A DNA stretch of 28,243 nucleotides. Origin: CAYVMD01 sp964452465. Its GTDB lineage: Bacteria > Armatimonadota > JACIXR01. The DNA is taken from assembly GCA_964452465.1 (NCBI GenBank), contig CAYVMD010000027.1, positions 1 through 28,243 of the forward strand. Reading direction: 5' to 3'. A program made the position numbers and the translations under genes. Below, piece after piece: positions 6,870 through 15,172 of the stretch; the first letter of the stretch is position 1, and each line of letters begins with the position of its first letter. The notes under the pieces were generated by a model. The model saw only the letters and a list, made by a program, of their open reading frames with translations, was not told where the DNA came from and searched no databases.

Positions 6870-7619
6870 TTATTCGCTACCCTTCTTGAGGAAGGGGGCA
6901 AGGATATCCATGGGGATGGGCATGACCACGGTGGCGGTGTGCTCCGAGGCTATCTCGCTTAGGGTCTGGAGGAAGCGCAGTTGGATGGAGGCGGGATTCT
7001 GGCTCAATATAGCCGCTGCCTCCGTCAGCCTCTGCGCTGCCTGATACTCTCCCTCCGCGTTTATCACCTTCGCCCTCCTCTCCCTTTCCGTTTCCGCCTG
7101 CCTCGCCATAGCCCTCCTCATCCCCTCGGGCAGTATTACATCCCTTATCTCCACCGTCGTTACCTTCACTCCCCAAGGCTCGGTCTGTTCATCTATTATC
7201 ATCTGCAACTGCTGGTTGATCTTATCCCTGTGCGCCAGAAGGTCATCCAACTCCACCTGTCCCACCACGCTCCGTAGGGTGGTCTGAGCGATAAGGGAAG
7301 TAGCCCTCACAAAGTTCTCCACCTTGCATACCGCATCCTCGGGATTAACCACCCTAAAGTAGACCACTGCATCCACCGTGACCGGCACATTGTCCCTGGT
7401 CATCATCTCCTGACGAGGGACATCCATGGTCACCACCCGGAGGTCCATCTTCACCATTTTGTCCACGATGGGGATGAGGAAGAAGAGCCCGGGACCCTTG
7501 GCTCCTATCAGCCTCCCCAGCCTGAATATCACTCCCCGCTCATACTCCCTTACCACCCTTATCGCTTGGGGCAAAACGATGATGAGGAATATAATGATTA
7601 CCGTTATTACTCCTGTCAT
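6870..7619 (-). CDS. Slipin (stomatin/prohibitin, SPFH family) membrane protein
   Basis: 249 residues: one N-terminal membrane hairpin (about 3-22), then YERGVIFRLGRLIGAKGPGLFFLIPIVDKMVKMDLR, the hallmark start of the SPFH domain (about 28-190), and a helical oligomerisation tail (RAMARQAETERERRAKVINAEGEYQAA) with the conserved QLRFLQTL. Slipins form membrane microdomain cages. When paired with NfeD they are the substrate or partner of its protease: in archaeal models the protease cleaves the stomatin C-terminus. ATG at 7619 lies 3 nt after the nfeD stop, with its AGGAGGTG site inside the nfeD end, so the two are translationally coupled. Confidence 0.92.
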   Translation of the reverse strand: MTGVITVIIIFLIIVLPQAIRVVREYERGVIFRLGRLIGAKGPGLFFLIPIVDKMVKMDLRVVTMDVPRQEMMTRDNVPVTVDAVVYFRVVNPEDAVCKVENFVRATSLIAQTTLRSVVGQVELDDLLAHRDKINQQLQMIIDEQTEPWGVKVTTVEIRDVILPEGMRRAMARQAETERERRAKVINAEGEYQAAQRLTEAAAILSQNPASIQLRFLQTLSEIASEHTATVVMPIPMDILAPFLKKGSE

Positions 7620-7622
7620 TCC

Positions 7623-8903
7623 TTACACCTCCTTTTCCTTGTATTTTCTCACTTGTAAAACGAAACCCCTCATCCCCACCACCTGCACCTTCTCTCCCTT
7701 CCCTATGAAGCCCTCCAAACTCTCCCCCTTCCACATTTCTCCTTCCAGGAAGACCAAGCCGGAGGGGTTGAGGTCGCTCCTCGCCTCCCCTATCCTTCCC
7801 TCCAAGGCTTCCCTCCCCACTGTTTTCCTCCTAAATTGCGCCTTTATCCCTGCTGTCACCACGAAAAGGAAGAACAACACGGTGACGATGGTCATAGAGA
7901 GTATTAGGCTCAGGGACACCTTTCCATAACCTACCTTTTCGAAGAGCATTATAGAACCGATGAGAAAGGAGATGGCTCCCCCTATCCCCAAAAGGCCATG
8001 GGTGGGAGCTTTGATCTCCCCCACCAGGAAACCCATGCCTAAAAACATCAAAGCCAAGCCTGCCCAATTCACGGGGATCACTGCGAGGGAATAAAGGGCG
8101 AGGATGAGGGCGATGGTTCCAACGACGCCGGGAAGGACGGCGCCAGGGTTGGAGAGTTCGAATATTATCCCATACATCGCTATAAGGAGCAGAATATAGG
8201 CGAAGTTGGGATCGGAGAGGGTTTGAAGGAACCTCTCCCGCCAATCCATTTCCTGGGGGATGACTCGAACGCCCCTTGTATGGAGGATGAAGGTTTGCCC
8301 CAACTTCTCAACCTTCCTCCCATCTATCTTTCTGAGGAGATCTTGGAGGTCGTTGGCGATGAGGTCTATGACCTTGAGTTTAAGGGCGTCCTCGGCGGAG
8401 GAGGAGAGCGCCTTTCTCACGGTATCCTCCGCCCACTTGGCATTCCTGCCCTTCTTTTGGGCGAGCGATTTTATATAGGCGGAAGCATCGTTGATCACCT
8501 TCTCCATCATCCCTGCTTCCTCGGGCATCCCGCCCAAGGCAACAGGTCGGCAGGCACCGATGTTCGTCCCCGGCGCCATGGCGATTATATCGCTGGCAAG
8601 GGCGATATAGGCTCCCGCTGAGGCGCACCTAGCGCCGGAGGGGTAGACGAATACGATTATGGGGAGGGGGATATTCAGCTCCTTTTGGACGATCTCCCGC
8701 ATCGTCTTATCCAGCCCGCCCGGCGTGTCCATCTGGATGATCACCGCCTGGGCATTTTGGCTGAGAGCGGTCTCCATAATTCGGGTGACATAGCGCCCCA
8801 CGGGAGGAGTGATGGCTCCGTCTACCCTAAGCAAATATATATCCCCCTGCGCGAAGGCGAGGACGCCGAGCAGAAGGATTAAACTCTTCAACCCTTTTCC
8901 CAT
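7623..8903 (-). CDS. NfeD-family membrane serine protease (long form)
   Basis: 426 residues. A signal or anchor helix (about 5-19) precedes a ClpP-fold protease domain (about 21-200). In PSGARCASAGAYIALASD, Ser95 matches the catalytic Ser of archaeal 1510-N proteases, and Lys135 in GMMEKVINDASAYIKSLA matches the Lys of the Ser-Lys dyad. Several membrane segments follow (about 230-345), then a C-terminal OB-fold NfeD domain (about 360-422). Full-length NfeD beside a slipin is a widespread pair for membrane quality control. ATG at 8903 has no ribosome site, and the promoter is so close that the mRNA may be leaderless. A TTG at codon 5 is the only other nearby choice. Confidence 0.92.
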   Translation of the reverse strand: MGKGLKSLILLLGVLAFAQGDIYLLRVDGAITPPVGRYVTRIMETALSQNAQAVIIQMDTPGGLDKTMREIVQKELNIPLPIIVFVYPSGARCASAGAYIALASDIIAMAPGTNIGACRPVALGGMPEEAGMMEKVINDASAYIKSLAQKKGRNAKWAEDTVRKALSSSAEDALKLKVIDLIANDLQDLLRKIDGRKVEKLGQTFILHTRGVRVIPQEMDWRERFLQTLSDPNFAYILLLIAMYGIIFELSNPGAVLPGVVGTIALILALYSLAVIPVNWAGLALMFLGMGFLVGEIKAPTHGLLGIGGAISFLIGSIMLFEKVGYGKVSLSLILSMTIVTVLFFLFVVTAGIKAQFRRKTVGREALEGRIGEARSDLNPSGLVFLEGEMWKGESLEGFIGKGEKVQVVGMRGFVLQVRKYKEKEV

Positions 8904-8911
8904 TTTGGGAA

Positions 8912-8940
8912 ATGATAATTTAAAGCGATTTGAATGTCAA
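8912..8940 (-). promoter_or_regulatory. Promoter of nfeD-slipin, placed for a leaderless transcript
   Basis: Minus strand: perfect -35 TTGACA (8935-8940), 17-bp spacer, -10 TATCAT (8912-8917, 5 of 6). Only 8 nt separate the -10 from the A of the nfeD ATG at 8903, so transcription should begin at or within a base of the start codon. Confidence 0.7.
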
Positions 8941-8957
8941 GCCTGTAAAACAGGGGT

Positions 8958-9830
8958 CTATTTTAGCCTCCTGCCACCCAGGAAGCGCTCCTTATAATAT
9001 CCACTGTCGAGGGTGTCTATCCTGACCCTTCCCCTCGCGGAGGAGGAATGGATGAACTTTCCGTTCCCTATGTATATCCCAACATGGGAGGCTCGCCTAC
9101 CCCTTGTGTTGAAGAAGACGAGGTCACCGGGCTGAAGCTCCTTTCTGCTTACCGGCTTTCCCATTCGGAATTGGGCAGAGGAGGAATGGGGGAGGTTCAC
9201 CCCGTATTTTTTATAGATGTATGCTACGAAGCCGGAGCAATCGAAACCGCCACGGGAGGACATCCCCCCATAGCGATACCTTGCCCCCAGATGGGAAAGG
9301 GCGTACTCCACGACGGAGGTATCGTCCTTCTTTTGGCTGGGCTTTGAGTTGTTGGACTTGGAAAGCGTAGATTTCTTGACTACCTTGGAAGGCGCGCTAC
9401 CGATCTTGGGGAGCATATCCGAGCGTATCCAGCCGACCCTACCGTCGGAGAGGGCAACCTTGCGCCAGTCGCCCTGGCTCCCCAATACCTTCAGTTGGGT
9501 TCCCTTCTTGAGGGTGGTTATGGCTTTGTGATTGGTCCCCGGACCCTGCCTGAGGCGGACATCGTCCCTCTCCAATTTAATCCACGCCCCTCCCTTGAGG
9601 GAGGTGGGTTGGGAAGAAGCGCTGGTCTTGACGGGGATGACCAATTTTTGCCCTAACTGCAAAATGCTATTTGGCTTGATGTTGTTCGCCTTGGCTATAT
9701 CCTCCACCTTGACGCCATATTTCCTCGCCAGCGTCCATAGGTTATCCCCCTTCTTCACCTGGTGCACCACCGCTCCCAAACTCATTCCCCATAAAAAGCA
9801 AAGGAAAAGGACCGTCAGCCTTTTACCCAA
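8958..9830 (-). CDS. Secreted LysM-SH3-NlpC/P60 peptidoglycan hydrolase
   Basis: 290 residues. A signal peptide (about 1-20) leads to one LysM domain (about 22-66: HQVKKGDNLWTLARKYGV, then LGQKLVIP) that binds glycan. A bacterial SH3 domain (about 84-140: VRLRQGPGTNHKAITTLKKG) and a Ser/Lys linker follow. The C-terminal NlpC/P60 cysteine peptidase (about 170-288) has Cys198 in GGFDCSGFV, His249 in ASHVGIYIG and a third polar residue, His261. Such enzymes cut gamma-D-Glu-diaminopimelate bonds in the cell wall. The start is TTG at 9830, 6 nt after AAGGAGGT; no ATG or GTG fits. It is transcribed alone and divergently from the GH31 gene. Confidence 0.93.
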   Translation of the reverse strand: MGKRLTVLFLCFLWGMSLGAVVHQVKKGDNLWTLARKYGVKVEDIAKANNIKPNSILQLGQKLVIPVKTSASSQPTSLKGGAWIKLERDDVRLRQGPGTNHKAITTLKKGTQLKVLGSQGDWRKVALSDGRVGWIRSDMLPKIGSAPSKVVKKSTLSKSNNSKPSQKKDDTSVVEYALSHLGARYRYGGMSSRGGFDCSGFVAYIYKKYGVNLPHSSSAQFRMGKPVSRKELQPGDLVFFNTRGRRASHVGIYIGNGKFIHSSSARGRVRIDTLDSGYYKERFLGGRRLK

Positions 9831-9857
9831 TGCTCGACCTCCTTCTTTTTGAGGAAT

Positions 9858-9886
9858 AGGTTAGCAGGCGGGGGAAATCCTGTCAA
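9858..9886 (-). promoter_or_regulatory. Promoter of the NlpC/P60 gene
   Basis: Minus strand: perfect -35 TTGACA (9881-9886), 17-bp spacer, weaker -10 TAACCT (9858-9863), 27 nt before the TTG start. Confidence 0.6.
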
Positions 9887-9924
9887 GTCTTTTTTAAAAT
9901 TCTCCTAAAGATTTGGGCAGAGCC

Positions 9925-9953
9925 TTGCCCTGGGAGAGAGGGTTTGGTATATT
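9925..9953 (+). promoter_or_regulatory. Promoter of the GH31 gene
   Basis: Plus strand: -35 TTGCCC (9925-9930), 17-bp spacer, -10 TATATT (9948-9953, 5 of 6), followed by AAGGAGGG at 9963-9970. It diverges from the NlpC/P60 promoter about 40 bp away. Confidence 0.6.
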
Positions 9954-9980
9954 TGAGGAAGAAAGGAGGGTTATGTATCT

Positions 9981-12900
9981 ATGGTTATGGGTAAATCGGC
10001 GAGATTTTTGCTTTTACTCCTTTTGTTTTCCCCCCTTATTTTCTCCCCTTCCCTTGCTCGCACCGCTCAGAGCAAAGGAAGTTGGGTTCGTTCCCAGAAC
10101 AAGGTTATCGCAAAGGATATTAGGTTGACCGTGATATCCCCTTCCCTCGTTCGCCTGGAGTATTCCCCTACTTCCCAATTTGTAGATGAGAAAAGCATAT
10201 TGGTGCAGAACAGGGATTGGGGGACTCCACCCTTTAGCGTTCAGGAGGAGAAGGGCTGGTTGATTTTGAAGACGAATATGCTCACCCTGAGGTACAAGTT
10301 GGGGAGCGGGGCTTTCAACAAGGATAATTTGGAGATAACCTGGGTTTTGGAGGGGAGGAAGAGGACATGGAGGCCGGGGGATATTGATGGGGAGAATTTG
10401 GGGGGAACGGTCGCAGCGTTGGACGGGGTATCCCGGGACAACCTGCCTCCCTTTCCTCCCGGCATTCTGAGCAGGGCGGGGTATTTCTTCCTGGACGACA
10501 CCCCCCATCCCCTTTGGGATGAGTGGTGGGAGCCGCGTCCCCCTTCATCTCAGCAGGATTGGTATTTCTTCTGTTATGGGCACGATTACGCGCTCGCATT
10601 GGATGAATACACCCGCCTGACCGGGAGGATCCCCATGCTTCCCCGCTATGCGTTCGGCGCTTGGTATTCCCGCTACTGGCCCTATAGCGATGAGGAGTTG
10701 AGGGAGATAATCCGGAGCTTCCGGAGGAAGGGTATCCCTTTGGATGTGTTGGTGATAGATGTGGATTGGCATCTTTATGGCTGGGAGGGTTACGATTGGA
10801 ATCCTCAGTATTTCCCCAAGCCGGAGGAGTTCATCAGGTGGTGTCATGCGCAGGGGATAAAGGTCACGGTCAACACCCATCCTGGCACGCCCATCCCCGC
10901 GGCGGATAGCCATTTTGAGGAGTTCTGCAGGAGATTGGGGGTGGATCCCAAGGGGAGGGACTCGCTGGGATATAATCTGGCGAACAAGAGGGACGCCCTC
11001 GCCTTCGGCGATGTCTTCCTCGCCTCGGTGTTGAAGCAGGGGGTGGATTTCCTCTGGATAGATGGAGCGGGGGCAAGCGCGCCGGGGATAGATCATTTCG
11101 CTTGGACGAACAAGGTTTACTACGAGACCATCCAAAGGGTGAAGGGAGGAAGGGGCTTGATCTTTGGAAGGCAGGGGTTGGTGGGTTCGGGAACGCATCG
11201 TTATCCGGTTGGCTTCTCGGGGGATACCTATTCCCAATGGGAGGTTTTGAGGTACGAGATCCCCTTCACGGTTAAGGGGGGACAGGTTGGCATCCTTTGG
11301 TCGCACGATATAGGAGGGTTCATGGGAGACAAGTTGCCGGATGAGCTGTATGTGAGGTGGGTGCAATTCGGCGTTTTCAGCCCCATCTTTCGCCTTCATA
11401 GCAACCACGGAAGGCGCCTTCCCTGGGACTACAGCGAAGAAGCAGAGAGTATCGTGAGGGAATACCTTCGCCTCCGCTACCGCCTCTTCCCCTATATTTA
11501 CTCAATATCCCGCCTCACTCATGAGAGGGGCTTACCCATCTGCCGGGGGGTATACTTCGAGTATCCTAATTTGGAGGAGGCATATCACTACGATTACGAG
11601 TATTTCTTCGGACCCAATCTCCTCGTTGCTCCCATAGACCAACCAGGGAAGAACGGAGTCGCCCTGAAGGAGGTATATCTTCCCCCTGGGCTTTGGTATG
11701 ACTACTTCAAGGGGAAAATATACAGGGGAGGACGCACATTGCTATATAGAGCGAAGTTGGATGAGGTACCGGTTTTCGCAAGGGCGGGCGCAATAATTCC
11801 CCTCCAGCCAGATATGCAGTTCATCGGGGAGAAGGCGATGGATCCCCTAACGGTGGATATCTACGCTGGGGCGAATGGCGATTTCACCCTCTACGAGGAC
11901 GATGGGCTGTCGTTGGATTACGAGAAGGGGGCATTCGCCCGCACGCCGATAGTCTATCGGGAGGGGAAGGAATCGTTCAAGGTGGTCATCGGACCAACGG
12001 AGGGCACCTACAAGGGGCAATTGAGGAGGCGTTCCTATATCCTTCGCGTCCATGGGGTGGCATCTCCCAAGGCGGTGAGGTTGAACGGGAGGGCGCTGGG
12101 CAAGGAGACATGGTCCTATGATGGGGAGAATATGGAAATGGTGGTGAGGTTGCCCTCTTCCTCCATCCGGGCAAAGTTGGAGGTGGAGGTGGAGACGCAG
12201 GGTTCCTCTAAGGAGATGAGGGATCTTTTGAGTGGGATTAGCTTGCTGAGGGAGTTCGTCTCCCCTCTGGAGGGATATTCAGGGAGACTAACTTCTTCCT
12301 TGCAGGAGGAAGTAGAGAAGGAGAAGGCGCTTATCGCGCAAGGTGAGGAGGCGTTGAAGAAGGGGGATTATCGAGCGGCGGGAAGGACGAAAGGGGAAGC
12401 GGAGAAGAAATTCGGACAAATATTGGAGAAAGTTTGGAGGTTAGGGGATGAGGCATTGAGAAACGAAATTTTGAGGGATGCCCTGGGAATCCACATAAAT
12501 CCCCGATTAGAGGAGGGGAAGTTGAGCGTGGATCTGGCGGTTACCAATCAAACCTTCAGCCCCCAGGAGGTAGCGGTGAGGGTGATGGAGGTCCCGGAGG
12601 ACTTCGATCTCGCCCAAAGGGGAGAGGTTAGGTTCGGCAAGGAGGGCAATGGAACGAAAGGTATGATGAAGGCGGCCTTCCCCCTAAGGTATACGGGTAA
12701 GGAGAAGTATCCTCTGGGGACGGTGAGGGTGAAGGGCGAGTCGAGGATGAAGTGGGGAGAGGGGAAGATACTTACCCTTCCCATAATTTGGGAGATGGAT
12801 TACAGTGCCCTTCAATGCTGGAGGCTGTTCGGCGTCTTCGACAACGCTAATAACGAGGGGATGAACAAGGTCTATCCTCCCGAGGAATGGATGGGGAGGG

Positions 12901-13328
12901 GCGTGCCAAGTGGATTGGAGGGAGAGAAACGAACCGCTTGGTCCTTTCCCTCTTTCCTGGAAGGAGGGATGAGGACACCGGTTTACATAGATTTCCTTCG
13001 CTATTTTGGGGAGGCAATGCGGAATAGGCAAGTTGTAGCCTATGCCCTCACCTACATCTATTCGCCCCAGGATCAGGAGGCAGTTTTGTCCATAGGTAGC
13101 GATGATGGATGCGTGATTTGGGTGAACGGGGAGAAGGTCTACGCCCACCTTACCCCTCGCATTGCCAGACCCGATGAGGACAAAGCCAATATCCTCTTGA
13201 GGAAGGGATGGAACGAGGTATTGGTTAAATTGGGGCAGGTGGGAGGGGATTGGGGATTCTACCTGAGGATCTTGGGAAAGGAGGGGAGAGGGATTCACGG
13301 TTTGTATCAAGCCTTGAGAATACCCTAA
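9981..13328 (+). CDS. Secreted glycoside hydrolase family 31 (alpha-glucosidase/alpha-xylosidase type) with C-terminal extension
   Basis: 1115 residues. A signal peptide (about 1-28) precedes an N-terminal beta domain (about 40-215) and the GH31 TIM barrel (about 220-570). Asp361 in FLWIDGAG fits the nucleophile and Asp415 in GFSGDTYSQW fits the acid/base; SHDIGGF, FSPIFRLHSNHGRRLPWDYS and RLRYRLFPYIYS are family signatures. Beta domains follow to about 745 (LLVAPIDQPG, FARAGAIIPLQP, LYEDDG). The usual nucleophile context is WxDMNE; here Met-Asn-Glu is Gly-Ala-Gly, so substrate preference cannot be inferred. The tail adds a coiled coil (about 755-830) and a domain ending SIGSDDGCVIWVNGEKVYAH, then KGWNEVLVKLGQ, like PA14/sugar-binding folds. 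ATG 9981 is preferred for its distance to AAGGAGGG. Confidence 0.9.
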   Translation: MVMGKSARFLLLLLLFSPLIFSPSLARTAQSKGSWVRSQNKVIAKDIRLTVISPSLVRLEYSPTSQFVDEKSILVQNRDWGTPPFSVQEEKGWLILKTNMLTLRYKLGSGAFNKDNLEITWVLEGRKRTWRPGDIDGENLGGTVAALDGVSRDNLPPFPPGILSRAGYFFLDDTPHPLWDEWWEPRPPSSQQDWYFFCYGHDYALALDEYTRLTGRIPMLPRYAFGAWYSRYWPYSDEELREIIRSFRRKGIPLDVLVIDVDWHLYGWEGYDWNPQYFPKPEEFIRWCHAQGIKVTVNTHPGTPIPAADSHFEEFCRRLGVDPKGRDSLGYNLANKRDALAFGDVFLASVLKQGVDFLWIDGAGASAPGIDHFAWTNKVYYETIQRVKGGRGLIFGRQGLVGSGTHRYPVGFSGDTYSQWEVLRYEIPFTVKGGQVGILWSHDIGGFMGDKLPDELYVRWVQFGVFSPIFRLHSNHGRRLPWDYSEEAESIVREYLRLRYRLFPYIYSISRLTHERGLPICRGVYFEYPNLEEAYHYDYEYFFGPNLLVAPIDQPGKNGVALKEVYLPPGLWYDYFKGKIYRGGRTLLYRAKLDEVPVFARAGAIIPLQPDMQFIGEKAMDPLTVDIYAGANGDFTLYEDDGLSLDYEKGAFARTPIVYREGKESFKVVIGPTEGTYKGQLRRRSYILRVHGVASPKAVRLNGRALGKETWSYDGENMEMVVRLPSSSIRAKLEVEVETQGSSKEMRDLLSGISLLREFVSPLEGYSGRLTSSLQEEVEKEKALIAQGEEALKKGDYRAAGRTKGEAEKKFGQILEKVWRLGDEALRNEILRDALGIHINPRLEEGKLSVDLAVTNQTFSPQEVAVRVMEVPEDFDLAQRGEVRFGKEGNGTKGMMKAAFPLRYTGKEKYPLGTVRVKGESRMKWGEGKILTLPIIWEMDYSALQCWRLFGVFDNANNEGMNKVYPPEEWMGRGVPSGLEGEKRTAWSFPSFLEGGMRTPVYIDFLRYFGEAMRNRQVVAYALTYIYSPQDQEAVLSIGSDDGCVIWVNGEKVYAHLTPRIARPDEDKANILLRKGWNEVLVKLGQVGGDWGFYLRILGKEGRGIHGLYQALRIP

Positions 13329-15172
13329 ACCATCCCTATCTTGAAGAGGGAGTAGACGATGAGAGTGAGGGCACGGCCTAAGTAGTGTCCTATAATGAGA
13401 CCCATAGAGAGGGGAAGGGCATTACGGTAGAGGCGAAGTCCTCCCCATTTAAGGATGGCGAGTTTTATCAACCAGGCGAGGAAGGCGCCGAGGTAGACTG
13501 CGTAGAGGGTAAAGGAAGAAGCAACCGCAAGGCCGATGGGGTGAATGGGCCACCAGGCAAAGCGGAGGTGAAGAAAGGTGAAGAGGAGCATGGCGCTCGC
13601 TCCTCCCAACGCCCAAAGGAAGTGTTCAGGGGTGAAGGAGAAGGGGTTTCTAATTTGGCTGAGGACCTGCTCATAGGTATTGGGTCCCCAGGACTTGAAG
13701 ATCCAGGTGTTCCAGGTGAGGGCACCATCCCTATAGCCGAAGTATATGATGGATAGGGGAGCGACGAGGAGACCAACAAGGAGGGAAAGGAAGATGGCGA
13801 AGGGGAATTGCCCTCCCCTATTCCCACCCTCTTCCCACAAGCGGGCGGATTCGGCGGAGAAGACGGCGAAAACATCCTGCACATCGCCGTGCCAGGAATA
13901 GGAAAGCCCGAGGGCGACCATCCCTTCTTTTCCGATCGACTTGCTTCCAAACCCATATATGCAGATGTTCTGAGCTATGACGGGAGGGACGATGTAGAAG
14001 AGTCCCGCTTGGCAGACTATCCTCGCTAAGCCGAGGTAGATAAGGAGGACGAGGGTCAAAAAGGGGAAGGCGACGAAAAGGGGCATGCCGGAGGAGTTTA
14101 GCCAGAGAAGAAGGAAGAGGAATGAAAGGAGGAAGGGGAGGGAAAACCGAAAGGGTTGTGCCTTGAGTAGGGGGAGGATGTGGCGACGGGCGAGGATTAT
14201 AAAGGAGAGGGTGAACACGAGAAAGGCACCGAGGGATTGCCAGGCGATGGCGGAGTTCCCCCAGACGAACATCCCCCCATATCCCGTGGCGATTCCTAAG
14301 CGCTTGAAGATGGCTTCCTCGAAGAGGGTGAGGACATAGAAGAACCAGATTCCGCAGAGGATATCGGTGGGGAGGAGAAAACCGATGCCAAAGGACAAGA
14401 AGTTGAAGCAAAGGAGGGGTTGGGAGCGCACCGGTGTCCATCCCCAATTGAGACAGCCGATGTGGTCAACCGGCAGGGCAGGCAGGGCGGGGAAGAAGAG
14501 GTGGAGGATGTGCTCGGACATTATGAGGAAGGGTATCGCCACACCGAGCCAGAAGAGGTAATTCCTGAAGAGGGAGCCCTTCCCCCAGCGGACGAGTTGG
14601 AGGGGCACCTGCATTAGGGGGTAGGAGAGTTTTTCGTTCTCCATCCAATGGCGACGGAAGAGGATAACGACGAGGTAGGAGGTTAGGGAAAGGAGGAAGA
14701 AGAAGGATAGCCAGTGGGCTAAAGGCGTGAGCCAGGCGGAGAGAGGGATCCTTTCCCCCGCTGGCAAGCCTTCGAAGAACCATTTTACCGCCTGCCTATC
14801 ATCGACGATCAACCATCTCTTCATGTAGGGGATGAGGTCCCCCTTCCATTTATTCTCGGGACTGGCGAAGTAATGAGGGGAGGCGATGGCAGAGAGGAAC
14901 ATGTAGATCAGAAAGATGGGGGTGGAATTGGCGACCAAGACCATGACGAAGATGAGGAGGAGCTCTCCCGGGGTGAGCATCCATCTTTCCCTGAGGCGCC
15001 CCACGAGGTAATTGACGAGGAGAAGGAAAAGGAAGGGGATGACCGCTCCCTCGGGGAGGTAGCTCCAAGAGAAGTTGCTGAACGCCCTGCTCTCTGTAAG
15101 AGGGGAGCATATATTGACAAAAATGGCGAGAGCTATGCCGATTAAGAGGGCTCTTAGGGTGAAGCTTCTCAA
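13325..15172 (-). CDS. Multi-pass membrane protein, DUF6785/DUF6784-like
   Basis: 615 residues with roughly twelve or more hydrophobic segments spread over the whole length. The N-terminus runs RALLIGIALAIFVNICSPLTESRAF, then the loop RERWMLTPGELLLIF. Recurrent features are RRHWMENEKLSYPLMQVPLQLV, SFGIGFLLPTDILCGIWFFY and YLGLARIVCQAGLFYIVPP. I recognise this as the DUF6785 type of uncharacterised proteins, which resemble oligopeptide-transporter-like integral membrane proteins; substrate and function are unknown. The start is TTG at 15172, overlapping the stop of the propeller gene as TTGA, which implies coupled translation. Its TAG overlaps the GH31 TAA (CTAA), so the two converge with no terminator space. 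Confidence 0.72.
   Translation of the reverse strand: MRSFTLRALLIGIALAIFVNICSPLTESRAFSNFSWSYLPEGAVIPFLFLLLVNYLVGRLRERWMLTPGELLLIFVMVLVANSTPIFLIYMFLSAIASPHYFASPENKWKGDLIPYMKRWLIVDDRQAVKWFFEGLPAGERIPLSAWLTPLAHWLSFFFLLSLTSYLVVILFRRHWMENEKLSYPLMQVPLQLVRWGKGSLFRNYLFWLGVAIPFLIMSEHILHLFFPALPALPVDHIGCLNWGWTPVRSQPLLCFNFLSFGIGFLLPTDILCGIWFFYVLTLFEEAIFKRLGIATGYGGMFVWGNSAIAWQSLGAFLVFTLSFIILARRHILPLLKAQPFRFSLPFLLSFLFLLLWLNSSGMPLFVAFPFLTLVLLIYLGLARIVCQAGLFYIVPPVIAQNICIYGFGSKSIGKEGMVALGLSYSWHGDVQDVFAVFSAESARLWEEGGNRGGQFPFAIFLSLLVGLLVAPLSIIYFGYRDGALTWNTWIFKSWGPNTYEQVLSQIRNPFSFTPEHFLWALGGASAMLLFTFLHLRFAWWPIHPIGLAVASSFTLYAVYLGAFLAWLIKLAILKWGGLRLYRNALPLSMGLIIGHYLGRALTLIVYSLFKIGMV

Noticed and set aside
8940..8957. 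CCTGT/ACAGG hairpin after the NlpC/P60 gene as a terminator
   Set aside because: Only a 5-bp stem with no U tract, and it abuts the nfeD -35 box.
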